From positions 1 through 11,967 of the forward strand of contig JBAZCN010000108.1 in assembly GCA_041655035.1 (NCBI GenBank): a DNA stretch of 11,967 nt, read 5' to 3'. The notes under the pieces are model-generated. The model worked only from the letters and a program-made list of their open reading frames with translations. It ran no database searches and was not told where the DNA came from. The stretch is from NAT127 sp041655035 (GTDB lineage: Bacteria > Pseudomonadota > Gammaproteobacteria > Pseudomonadales > Porticoccaceae). This document shows positions 1-6,483 of this stretch, piece by piece (the stretch's first letter is position 1; each line of letters opens with the position of its first letter). Made by a program: the position numbers and the translations under genes.

Positions 1-656
1 TGGCGGGGGGCGCCGTCGCCGAACCGCTCCCGCAAGCGCTTACCCTGGCGCAACAGTCAAACCCACCCGCCCTGGATGCCGGCCTGCCATCGGGGCTGAT
101 GGTGGCGCGCCCGGATATCGTCGCGGCGGAAGAGCGGCTGCGCGCGGCGCGCGCCAACATCGGTGTCGCCCGGGCGGCGTTTTTCCCCCGGGTCGCGTTG
201 ACGGGCAGCTTCGGTTACGCCTCCAGCGAGTTCGACGACCTGATCCGCAGCGGTAGTGAAACCTGGAGCGTCGGACCCACCATCACCCTGCCAATCTTCG
301 ATTTTGGCCGCAACCGCGGCAACCTGACGGTGGCCCAGGCCCGCGAAAATATCGCCATTGCCGAATACGAGCGAACCATCCAGGTGGCGTTTAACGAAGT
401 GGCGGACGCGCTGGCGGGCCGCCGTTACCTGGCGGAGCAGGTCGAGGTCCAGCGGCGCAATACCGACACCCTGCGGCGTATCGTCAACCTCGCGCGGCTG
501 CGCTACCAGGAAGGGGTAGTCAACTATATCGAGGTACTCGATGCCGAGCGCAGCCTGTTCGATGCCGAGCAGGCATTTATCCAGGCGCGGCGGGCAGAGG
601 TGCAGAATCTCGTGGAACTGTATGTCGCCCTCGGCGGAGGCCAGCTCGAAGAGTGA
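1..656 (+). CDS. Outer-membrane efflux channel, TolC/OprM (NodT) family, 3' part only
   Basis: This is the C-terminal part of an outer-membrane factor, the trimeric channel that completes RND-type tripartite efflux pumps. The frame is open from the left edge (first full codon at base 3), so the start, any lipoprotein signal and the first half of the protein lie outside. The visible part opens with a family-typical junction: LPSGLMVARPDIVAAEERLR is the usual 'LPS-LL-RRPDI--AE--L' entry into the second repeat. The segment AAFFPRVALTGSFGY is a beta-barrel strand, and TLPIFDFGRNRGNL matches the family 'lPlFdgGr' motif. Long amphipathic helices follow up to a GGGQLEE tail. The inner-membrane pump and adaptor genes would be expected upstream, outside the window. 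No strong terminator is visible in the 132 bp after the stop. The family call is firm; the substrate cannot be told. Confidence 0.93.
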   Translation, partial: AGGAVAEPLPQALTLAQQSNPPALDAGLPSGLMVARPDIVAAEERLRAARANIGVARAAFFPRVALTGSFGYASSEFDDLIRSGSETWSVGPTITLPIFDFGRNRGNLTVAQARENIAIAEYERTIQVAFNEVADALAGRRYLAEQVEVQRRNTDTLRRIVNLARLRYQEGVVNYIEVLDAERSLFDAEQAFIQARRAEVQNLVELYVALGGGQLEE

Positions 657-719
657 AATTTGGCCCGCAGCCAGCGCGGCCTGCAGCAAACCTGCTGCTT
701 CCGGATCGAGGCGGACCGG

Positions 720-748
720 TTTTACTTCCCCGCCGCGCCGGGCATAAT
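720..748 (+). promoter_or_regulatory. Candidate sigma70 promoter for the SDR gene
   Basis: TTTTAC (720-725) and CATAAT (743-748) are separated by exactly 17 bp. They lie about 40 bp upstream of the dehydrogenase start and after the efflux-channel stop. The -10 matches the consensus at five of six positions, while the -35 is moderate. The element was read by eye and has no experimental support. It would give a leader of about 35 nt. Confidence 0.4.
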
Positions 749-788
749 CTGCGTGTCTTATCCATAACAATAAACCCGGAGTAACCCC

Positions 789-1607
789 ATGGATCTTGGA
801 CTTGCTGGCTGCACAGCGGTCGTCACCGGCGGAAGCCGGGGAATCGGGCGGGCCATCGTGGCCAGTCTTGCCAGTGAAGGCGCACAGGTGATTTTCTGCG
901 GGCGCTCGCCGGTGGTTGGCGCGGCGGCGGAGTCCGAGCTGGTTTCCCTGGGGCTGTCGGTGCAATTCGTTGCTGCCGATACCGAAACGGACGCTGGGGT
1001 CGATGCCTTCGCCAGAACGGTGCTCGCCTCGGGCCCCGTCGATATCCTGATCAACAATGTTGGCGGCAGCGCCAATCCGGAAGGCGCCGGACGCGGCTTT
1101 CTCGCCACCCCCAGCGGGGAATGGACCGATACCTATTACAAATGCGTGGTGGGCGCAGTGCGACTGGTCAACCTGTTGGCGCCGGCCATGAAAGAGAAGG
1201 GCTGGGGGCGGATCATCAACATTTCCAGCGCCGGCGGGTTGGAGCCGGCCGCCGATGTGCCGCCGGAGTACGCCGCCGCCAAGGCGGCCATGAACACCAT
1301 GACCATGAGCCTGTCACGGGCCCTCGCCCATAGCGGCATCACCGTGAACGCCATCAGCCCCGGCCCGGTGCTTACCGAGGGTTTCCAGGCCTGGATGGAC
1401 GGATTGGCGGAGGAGCGCGGCTGGGGTGCGGACCCCGCCGTCAGGGAAGCCCGGTTCCTGCGGGAAATCCTCAGCCTTACCGTCAATCGCCTCGGTCGCC
1501 CGGAGGATATCGGTGCGGCGGTGGCGTTTGTCGCCAGCCGCCAGGCGGATTTTATCAATGGCAGCAACCTCCGTGTCGACGGCGGGCTCAGCCATGCCGC
1601 CATCTAG
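789..1607 (+). CDS. Short-chain dehydrogenase/reductase (SDR), 272 aa
   Basis: A classical SDR, NAD(P)-dependent oxidoreductase, of normal length for the family and probably cytosolic. The dinucleotide-binding motif TGGSRGIG is at residues 13-20 and the structural NNVGG at 89-93. The active site is Ser147 in ISSAGG with Tyr161 and Lys165 in YAAAK. The PGPVLTEG segment (191-198) and the C-terminal 'NGSNLRVDGG' (257-266) are standard for the family. An Arg follows the glycine motif and CGRS ends strand beta-2, which leans toward NADP(H), but this is not decisive. An oddity is that the position of the catalytic-tetrad Asn (seven residues after Trp112) is Cys119. The start has GGAG at 778-781, 7 nt before the ATG. 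The next gene, a SnoaL-fold protein, starts 69 bp downstream in the same direction, suggesting a shared pathway. The substrate is unknown. Confidence 0.93.
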   Translation: MDLGLAGCTAVVTGGSRGIGRAIVASLASEGAQVIFCGRSPVVGAAAESELVSLGLSVQFVAADTETDAGVDAFARTVLASGPVDILINNVGGSANPEGAGRGFLATPSGEWTDTYYKCVVGAVRLVNLLAPAMKEKGWGRIINISSAGGLEPAADVPPEYAAAKAAMNTMTMSLSRALAHSGITVNAISPGPVLTEGFQAWMDGLAEERGWGADPAVREARFLREILSLTVNRLGRPEDIGAAVAFVASRQADFINGSNLRVDGGLSHAAI

Positions 1608-1676
1608 CGGATATCGATCCTTTCATGGCGGGCCAACCCTGGCCAGCCGAATCACTACTGACAGCAGGAGAAACCC

Positions 1677-2231
1677 ATGAACGACGCCGAACGCAGCCAG
1701 ATGCTCGATGACATCATCGCCCGGGAACAGATCCGCGACCTGGTGCTGGCCTATTGCCGGGCCATCGACCGCAAGGATTTCACGCTGCTGGCCTCCCTGT
1801 ACCACGAAGGCGCCGGCGACGAGCACGGCTGCAACCCCAGCGGCACCGCCGAGGAGTTTTTCGCCGTGCTGCCGGGGATGATGGAAGCGGCGAAGGTACT
1901 GCAACACAACATCACCAATCACTATATCAAGGTGGACGGCGATTACGCCGAAGGGGAGGCCTACCTGGCCGGTTACCATATCGTCGATACCGGCGACGGC
2001 AAACCCTACGCCTTTTTGCAGGGTGCCCGCTACCTGGATAAATATGCCCGGGTGGCCGGAGTGTGGAAATTCGCCCACCGCCGGGTGGTGACCGATTATT
2101 TCCAGCGCTTCAGCCTTGCCCCCGACGACTTGGCAAAAGCCCCGGAAATCCAGGGCATGCTGGTGGGCAGCAGTAGTGGCGAGGATAATTCCTACGGGTA
2201 CTTCCGCCTCTTTCAGCGGGGCTGTGCTTGA
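1677..2231 (+). CDS. SnoaL-like / NTF2-fold protein (SnoaL_4 type), 184 aa
   Basis: A small alpha+beta cone protein of the SnoaL/NTF2 superfamily. Members include dehydratases, isomerases, cyclases and dioxygenase beta subunits, so the fold alone does not give the reaction. The opening helix 'REQIRDLVLAYCRAIDRKDF' (about 16-35) is the typical SnoaL_4 start. His78 in LQHNITNH and the end strand 'GVWKFAHRRVVTDYF' (about 128-142), with its paired Arg and Asp, match the family pattern. The C-terminal tail after residue 146 is Pro/Ser/Gly-rich and probably outside the fold. There is no signal peptide, so it is likely cytosolic. AGGAG at 1666-1670 lies 6 nt before the ATG and fixes the start. Pairing with the upstream dehydrogenase suggests consecutive steps on one carbonyl or alcohol substrate. 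That is inference from context only. Confidence 0.82.
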   Translation: MNDAERSQMLDDIIAREQIRDLVLAYCRAIDRKDFTLLASLYHEGAGDEHGCNPSGTAEEFFAVLPGMMEAAKVLQHNITNHYIKVDGDYAEGEAYLAGYHIVDTGDGKPYAFLQGARYLDKYARVAGVWKFAHRRVVTDYFQRFSLAPDDLAKAPEIQGMLVGSSSGEDNSYGYFRLFQRGCA

Positions 2232-2443
2232 ATGGGAGAGAGGGAAACCTATGGTTCGCGGAGTGCACTGGCGTTTGCAGAGTGCGCTGGCGAGAGTAGG
2301 CGCCGCCCCGAGCCAACCCGGGATGCGCTGCGCGGTTTGACGGCATCCACGGCCTGAGGGTGTCCGGATAAACATGGCTCGGGCATGGGTCGCGGGGCCG
2401 GGCACGGTATCAGCGAACGCCCTGACCAGATATAAATAACCCT
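2232..2443. other. Intergenic region ahead of prpE
   Basis: About 210 bp without a firm gene. It contains a near-perfect direct repeat of 13 bp, GAGTGCACTGGCG (2261-2273) and GAGTGCGCTGGCG (2280-2292), with a 19-bp period. An AT-rich patch TATAAATAA lies at 2431-2439, just upstream of the prpE ribosome-binding site. A 29-codon reading frame (2251-2340) begins after a purine-rich AGAGGG, but its peptide shows no recognisable feature. I found no clear sigma54 (-24/-12) site, which would have been expected for a PrpR-controlled gene, and no strong terminator. prpE may therefore be read through from the upstream genes or use a promoter I cannot define. Confidence 0.4.
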
Positions 2444-2447
2444 GGAG
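2444..2447 (+). promoter_or_regulatory. Ribosome-binding site that sets the prpE start
   Basis: GGAG at 2444-2447 is 8 nt before ATG 2456. Two GTG codons in the same frame (2450 and 2453) are only 2 and 5 nt from it. The ATG is therefore the best start, giving a 630-residue protein. Confidence 0.6.
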
Positions 2448-2455
2448 TTGTGGTG

Positions 2456-4348
2456 ATGACATACCGGAAGCAGTTTGCACGATCGATCACAGAGCCTGAG
2501 GCCTTCTGGCAGGAACAGGCCGCGGCCCTCGACTGGTTCGAACGGCCCGCCCAGGGACTGTCCACGGATGCGCACGGCGTCCAGCGCTGGTTTGGCGACG
2601 GCGTGCTCAACACCGCCTATATGGCCCTCGATGGCCATGTGGAGCAGGGGCGCGGCGACCAGGCTGCCTTGATCTACGATTCCCCGGTCACGGATATGGT
2701 GCGGCGCTACAGCTATCGGGAATTGCGCGATGCGGTCGCCCTGTGTGCCGGGATGCTCAGGTCGCTGGGGGTGGAGAAGGGCGACCGGGTGCTGATCTAC
2801 ATGCCGATGGTGCCGGAGGCGGTGATCGCCATGCTCGCCTGCGCCCGCCTCGGCGCGGTTCACTGCGTGGTGTTCGGTGGTTTTGCCGCTCATGAACTGG
2901 CGGTGCGTATCGACGACGCCAGCCCGCGGGTGATCCTGTCGGCTTCCTGCGGTATCGAGGTGGACCGGGTGATCGCCTACAAGCCCCTGCTCGACCATGC
3001 CCTGCAAACCACCAGCCACGCACCTGATCACTGCGTGATCCTGCAACGGCCCCAGTGCCTGGCACAATTGCAGCCGCAACGGGACCGCGACTGGGAGGAG
3101 TTGCTGGCCAAAGCCGAACCGGCAGACTGTGTGGATGTGGCCGCCACCGACCCGCTGTACATTCTCTATACCTCCGGCACCACCGGCAGACCCAAGGGGG
3201 TCGTCCGCGACAACGGCGGCCACGCGGTGGCGCTGTATTACAGCATGCAGGTGGTCTACGACATGCAGCCCGGCGAGGTATTCTGGGCGGCCTCCGACGT
3301 CGGCTGGGTGGTGGGGCACTCCTATATCGTCTACGCCCCCCTGCTCCGGGGCTGCACCACCGTCCTCTACGAAGGCAAGCCGGTGCGCACTCCGGATGCC
3401 GGATCGTTCTGGCGGGTGGTGGCCGAGCATCGCGTCAAGGCGCTGTTCGCCGCGCCGACGGCGTTTCGCGCCATCCGCAAGGAAGATCCGGAGGCGGCGC
3501 TCGCCAGCCGTTACGACCTGTCCAGCCTCAAGAGCATGTTCCTCGCCGGCGAGCGCCTCGACCCGTCCACCTACGACTGGCTGAGCAGCCGTTTCGGCCT
3601 GCCTGTTCTCGATCACTGGTGGCAGACGGAGACCGGCTGGGCCATCGCCGCCAATCCTGTCGGTATCGAACCCTTCGCCACCAAGCCCGGCTCGGCTACG
3701 CTGCCGGTGCCGGGCTACGACATTCATATTCTCGACGACAATGGCCAGCCCGCGGCGCCGGGCGAGCAGGGCAACATCTGCGTCAAACTGCCTCTTCCGC
3801 CTGGCTGCCTGCCCACGGTGTGGAACAATCATGAACGGTTCGTGGCGGGCTACCTGGGACGTTTCCCCGGCTATTACTTGAGCGGTGACGGCGGGTATAT
3901 GGACGGCGACGGCTATCTGTTCGTGATGGGTCGCACCGACGATGTGATCAACGTCGCCGGTCACCGGCTGTCCACGGGCGAGATCGAGGAAGTGGTGGCG
4001 GCCCACCCGGCGGTGGCGGAATGCGCGGTGATCGGCATCAGCGACGAGCTGCGCGGCCAGGTGCCGGTGGCGCTGGCGGTGCTCAAGGATGGCGCCCGTC
4101 GCGACGAGGCAACGCTGGAAAGGGAGGTGGTGCAGCAGGTGCGGGATGAAGTGGGGGCGCTGGCAAATCTGCGCCAGGTGCTGGTGGTCAAGCGACTCCC
4201 CAAAACCCGTTCCGGCAAGATCCTGCGCGCCTGCCTGCGCCAGCTGGCGGACGGCGAGCCCCTTACCGTCCCGTCGACCATTGATGATCCGCAAAGCCTC
4301 GAGGAGGTGCGCGCCGATTTTGCCCGGCGCGCAGTCGGTGGCCGCTAG
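2456..4348 (+). CDS. prpE: Propionyl-CoA synthetase PrpE (AMP-forming), 630 aa
   Basis: An ANL-superfamily acyl-CoA synthetase that activates propionate with ATP and CoA through an acyl-adenylate. Its length is close to that of known PrpE proteins (about 628). The P-loop-like motif YTSGTTGRPKG is at residues 238-248 and is followed by VVRDNGGHAVAL, which is the PrpE form rather than the acetyl-CoA synthetase form. Next come SDVGWVVGHSYIVYAPL, the adenylate-binding WWQTETGW, and the hinge/A8 segment GRTDDVINVAGHRLSTGEIE. The C-terminal PKTRSGKILR carries the catalytic lysine at 588. That lysine is the usual target of reversible acylation in this family, so post-translational control is likely. 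No prpBCD methylcitrate genes are in view; neighbours are an SDR and a SnoaL protein. The stop TAG (4346-4348) overlaps the left end of an intergenic repeat. A related short-chain acyl-CoA synthetase is the only realistic alternative. Confidence 0.93.
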   Translation: MTYRKQFARSITEPEAFWQEQAAALDWFERPAQGLSTDAHGVQRWFGDGVLNTAYMALDGHVEQGRGDQAALIYDSPVTDMVRRYSYRELRDAVALCAGMLRSLGVEKGDRVLIYMPMVPEAVIAMLACARLGAVHCVVFGGFAAHELAVRIDDASPRVILSASCGIEVDRVIAYKPLLDHALQTTSHAPDHCVILQRPQCLAQLQPQRDRDWEELLAKAEPADCVDVAATDPLYILYTSGTTGRPKGVVRDNGGHAVALYYSMQVVYDMQPGEVFWAASDVGWVVGHSYIVYAPLLRGCTTVLYEGKPVRTPDAGSFWRVVAEHRVKALFAAPTAFRAIRKEDPEAALASRYDLSSLKSMFLAGERLDPSTYDWLSSRFGLPVLDHWWQTETGWAIAANPVGIEPFATKPGSATLPVPGYDIHILDDNGQPAAPGEQGNICVKLPLPPGCLPTVWNNHERFVAGYLGRFPGYYLSGDGGYMDGDGYLFVMGRTDDVINVAGHRLSTGEIEEVVAAHPAVAECAVIGISDELRGQVPVALAVLKDGARRDEATLEREVVQQVRDEVGALANLRQVLVVKRLPKTRSGKILRACLRQLADGEPLTVPSTIDDPQSLEEVRADFARRAVGGR

Positions 4349-4485
4349 AGCCTGCTGGCATTTCGATGCTTGTGATCCTGCGTTGCGCTTTCATAAGTCT
4401 GCGCCTGACAGGGTGTGCTGAGGAACGAAGCGCACCGGCGCATACCTGAATTTGCGCGAACGGCGACACGGCAACAGGTTCTAGC
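4344..4485. repeat. Intergenic inverted-repeat element, copy A (MITE-like)
   Basis: This element of about 142 bp fills the whole gap between the convergent prpE and rhodanese genes. Its ends are 11-bp inverted repeats with one mismatch: GCTAGAGCCTG (4344-4354) and CAGGTTCTAGC (4475-4485). Each end contains a TAG/CTA that is the stop codon of the adjoining gene (4346-4348 for prpE, 4483-4481 for the rhodanese). The interior holds a 28-bp core (4410-4437) that matches copy B in inverted orientation at 26 of 28 positions. The core can fold as GGTGTGCT pairing with AGCGCACC across a 9-nt loop. There is no coding capacity for a transposase, so it would have to be a non-autonomous or extragenic palindromic element. 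It may also act as a two-way terminator, although neither arm has a T-tract. Confidence 0.7.
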
Positions 4486-4840
4486 AGTTGTCGCTACAGC
4501 TCTGCTGCCGCTCCTCGGCCAGTGCCTCGTAGCCCCCCAGGTTGTCGACATGCTGGTAGCCGAGGGTGCGCAGACTGTCCTCGGCGATGGCGGCGCGACG
4601 GCCGCTCTTGCAGTACAGCTGGATAGGGGTGTCCTTGTCGACGCCGGCGGCGGTGATCAGTGTGGCGATATTCTGGTGGGGCATGTTGAGAGCGCCCGGG
4701 AGGTGGCCTTCCGCATACTCCTCCACGGTGCGCACGTCGATCACCAGCGGCGTCTCGGCGCTTGGCGACGGGCTGGCCACCGTCAGCAGGACGGCGAGCA
4801 GGGCGGGCAGGAAAGAGCTGCCGCGGCGGTCGTATGCCAT
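4481..4840 (-). CDS. Secreted PspE-like rhodanese (single-domain sulfurtransferase), 119 aa
   Basis: A single-domain rhodanese that transfers sulfane sulfur, for example from thiosulfate, to a thiol acceptor or cyanide. The N-terminus MAYDRRGSSF followed by a Leu/Ala/Val-rich stretch and SPSPSA-ET reads as a Sec signal peptide cleaved near residue 28, so the enzyme should act in the periplasm. The mature domain has VIDVRTVEEYAEGHLPGALNMP (32-53), then the active-site loop with Cys77 in YCKSGRRA. It ends with GYQHVDNLGGYEAL, which closely follows E. coli PspE (YCNAGRQSG, GYTHVENAGG). An in-frame ATG at 4897 would add 19 residues ahead of the signal and overlap the upstream gene; I prefer 4840, which starts right at the basic n-region. 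It lies 16 bp behind the kinase-like gene and probably shares its transcript. Its stop TAG lies in the repeat terminus. The Cys-containing tail SCSDNC has no PspE counterpart. Confidence 0.87.
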   Translation of the reverse strand: MAYDRRGSSFLPALLAVLLTVASPSPSAETPLVIDVRTVEEYAEGHLPGALNMPHQNIATLITAAGVDKDTPIQLYCKSGRRAAIAEDSLRTLGYQHVDNLGGYEALAEERQQSCSDNC

Positions 4841-4856
4841 GGCCGGATAACGCCCC

Positions 4857-6299
4857 TCAGCTGAGCTGGATCTGGATGTGGAAGGTGGTGCCCACATCGA
4901 CGTCGGATGTCACCGCCATCTGGCCTTTGTGATGCTCGGTGACGATGAAATAGGAGAACGACAGGCGTTTGCTGGCGTCGTAATTCTTGTCCGATGGGCT
5001 GTTGAAGAACGGCTCGAAAATATACTTCTGTTCGTCGTAGGTCAGACCCACGCCATTGTGGGATATCTTGATCCACAGGGCATCGTAGCGCTCCTTGATT
5101 TCCACCTGGATGCGGGGGCTGTGGCCGGGACGGTCGACATCGCACAGTGCGTGGCAGGCGTGGCGGAACAGGCTGAGAAACACTTGTTGCAGCTCGGAGC
5201 GGTAGCAGGGAATGGCCGGCAGGTCCGGCTCGATGTCGCGGTCGATGGCGATGTCCCGGAAGCGCAGCTTGCCCGGCACCGAGATTACGTCGGCGGCCAG
5301 CGCGAGGCTGTGTTCCATGATGTCGGTGACGTCTTCGGGATGCTTTTCATCGCCGCCGGCACGGGCGAAGGTGAGCAGGTTGGCGATCACCGCAGAGGCC
5401 TGCTGGCCCTTTTCGGTGGCGTCGTCGAGCGTGTTGTTGAGGCGCTGAAGCGTGTCGGCATCGCCCGACAGACCGCCGTTGAGCAGGCTGCGGACATTGG
5501 CGACGTCGTCGACAATGGCTTGCAGCGGGGTGTTGATGTCGTGGGCCATGTTGGAGGCCAGCTCCCCAAGCGACGACATCTTGTCCCTCTGGATCAGCAT
5601 GTTCTCGGTCATTATCCGCTGGTTGACGTCGTCGAGCAGGATCACCACGCCCGGCTCCATCTGGTCTTGAAGGGGGTAGATGGTGATGTCGAAATGGAAG
5701 CGGCCGCGCTGGCTGTGCTTGATGGTCACCGGCTTATTGTCGTTGAGGGCGCTGGCGATCTGGTCGGGCGCCACGGTAATGGCCGGGTAGGTCTTCCACA
5801 GGTTGTGGCCGATGGCGTCGGCGGCGGAAACGCCGGCGATCTCCTCGGCGTGCCGGTTCCACTGGGTGATCTCGCCGTCTGCCTTGAGGCCCACCAGCAT
5901 CAGCGGCATGGAGGCCAGGATATTCTTGATATAGGACTCCGACGCCCGCAGCCGGTTGGCAGTCTCGCGGTGCTCGGTGGCCTCGTTTTCGAGCAGCTGG
6001 TTGGTTTCCTTGAGCAATTGGTTGGATTCGTTGAGCGTCGCGGTGCGCTCCTTCACGCGGATCTCGAGATCGTTGCGGATGGCCTTCAACGCCCGGTTGG
6101 AGCGGCGCACCTGGCGGTGGGTGAAGAACAGCTTGATCAGGGCTATGGACAGCAGCAGGATCAGCATGCTGCTCGAGAAATTGGCGATGTACTGCCAGTT
6201 GGTGCTGCCGTCTTCTTCCTTGAAGTACTGGATGAGGCTGGCGTTGGCGACCTGGCTGTAGCAAAAGACCATTAAGATGGCTGGCAGATGTCTTGTCAT
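4857..6299 (-). CDS. Membrane PAS sensor histidine-kinase-like protein with degenerate ATPase domain, 480 aa
   Basis: Layout: hydrophobic signal-like N-terminus (about 4-21, ending VANA); a short, probably periplasmic stretch; a transmembrane helix at about 43-59; a coiled-coil linker (65-120) rich in ERTATLNESNQLL-type heptads; a PAS domain (about 122-225); a HisKA-type helix pair with phospho-acceptor His253 in MAHDINTPLQAI; and a HATPase_c-like C-terminus. The ATPase fold is recognisable from LQQVFLSLF, IFEPFF (427-432) and a normal end, SYFIVTEHH...VGTTFHIQIQL. However, the N-box Asn is His380 (RHACHAL), the G1 Asp is His414 (SHNGVGL), and the G2 glycines are replaced by DASKRLS (441-447). 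ATP binding is therefore doubtful. No partner response regulator is in the window. The rhodanese gene follows after 16 bp. The start at 6299 is the first ATG, with only a weak RBS; Met10 is possible but would cut the signal segment. Confidence 0.88.
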   Translation of the reverse strand: MTRHLPAILMVFCYSQVANASLIQYFKEEDGSTNWQYIANFSSSMLILLLSIALIKLFFTHRQVRRSNRALKAIRNDLEIRVKERTATLNESNQLLKETNQLLENEATEHRETANRLRASESYIKNILASMPLMLVGLKADGEITQWNRHAEEIAGVSAADAIGHNLWKTYPAITVAPDQIASALNDNKPVTIKHSQRGRFHFDITIYPLQDQMEPGVVILLDDVNQRIMTENMLIQRDKMSSLGELASNMAHDINTPLQAIVDDVANVRSLLNGGLSGDADTLQRLNNTLDDATEKGQQASAVIANLLTFARAGGDEKHPEDVTDIMEHSLALAADVISVPGKLRFRDIAIDRDIEPDLPAIPCYRSELQQVFLSLFRHACHALCDVDRPGHSPRIQVEIKERYDALWIKISHNGVGLTYDEQKYIFEPFFNSPSDKNYDASKRLSFSYFIVTEHHKGQMAVTSDVDVGTTFHIQIQLS

Positions 6300-6423
6300 G
6301 GCGCTCGTCGATAGTCGTGGGCCGGCAGCTCCGGCGGAGATGGGGGAGTATATCCCGATTGCCGGTCAATTGTACGGCTGGGCCGATGCCTGCGGGGCGA
6401 TCACCCCTCATCCGGCGCGGCGG

Positions 6424-6452
6424 TTGGGTGCCGGGGGGCGGCCTGATAGAAT
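6424..6452 (+). promoter_or_regulatory. Candidate sigma70 promoter for the ureohydrolase gene
   Basis: TTGGGT (6424-6429) and TAGAAT (6447-6452) are spaced by 17 bp. Transcription would begin near 6459, leaving a leader of about 25 nt to ATG 6484. This placement argues against the in-frame upstream ATGs at 6277 and 6451, which lie before or inside the promoter. Read by eye only. Confidence 0.5.
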
Positions 6453-6483
6453 GCCCTTTCCTGCCACCTGTGCCGCCACTCTG

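Noticed and set aside
57..965. A 302-codon open frame on the minus strand across the efflux-channel end and SDR start
   Set aside because: It crosses two well-supported plus-strand genes and their intergenic region, with no motif or ribosome-binding site.
2251..2340. Small 29-codon reading frame before prpE with a purine-rich upstream stretch
   Set aside because: The peptide has no signal, membrane segment or recognisable motif, and part of it is the direct repeat. It was noted in the intergenic entry but not called as a gene.
2232..2455. A sigma54-type promoter for prpE
   Set aside because: No GG-N10-GC pair with TGGCA/TTGC-like context was found. The nearest candidate, CTGGCGTTTGC at about 2268-2278, has the wrong spacing.
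2249..4294. A 681-codon open frame on the minus strand opposite prpE
   Set aside because: It is antisense to a strongly supported PrpE. Its translation is His/Gly/Arg-rich low-similarity sequence, as expected from the reverse of a GC-rich coding frame.
4415..4864. A 149-codon plus-strand frame covering repeat copy A and the rhodanese gene
   Set aside because: It is antisense to the rhodanese, which has a signal peptide and active-site Cys loop, and it begins inside the repeat.
4878..6275. A 465-codon open frame on the plus strand opposite the kinase-like gene
   Set aside because: The kinase-like protein on the other strand has clear PAS, HisKA and F-box motifs. The plus-strand product has only compositionally biased sequence and no domain I recognise.
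6347..6369. TTGACC and TATACT on the minus strand as a kinase-gene promoter
   Set aside because: The boxes are only 11 bp apart, too short for a sigma70 promoter. TATACT alone is not enough to call one.
6277..6483. N-terminal extension of the ureohydrolase to an upstream ATG
   Set aside because: It overlaps the divergent kinase-like gene's start and the proposed promoter (6424-6452), and its translation shows no family similarity. ATG 6484 is preferred.
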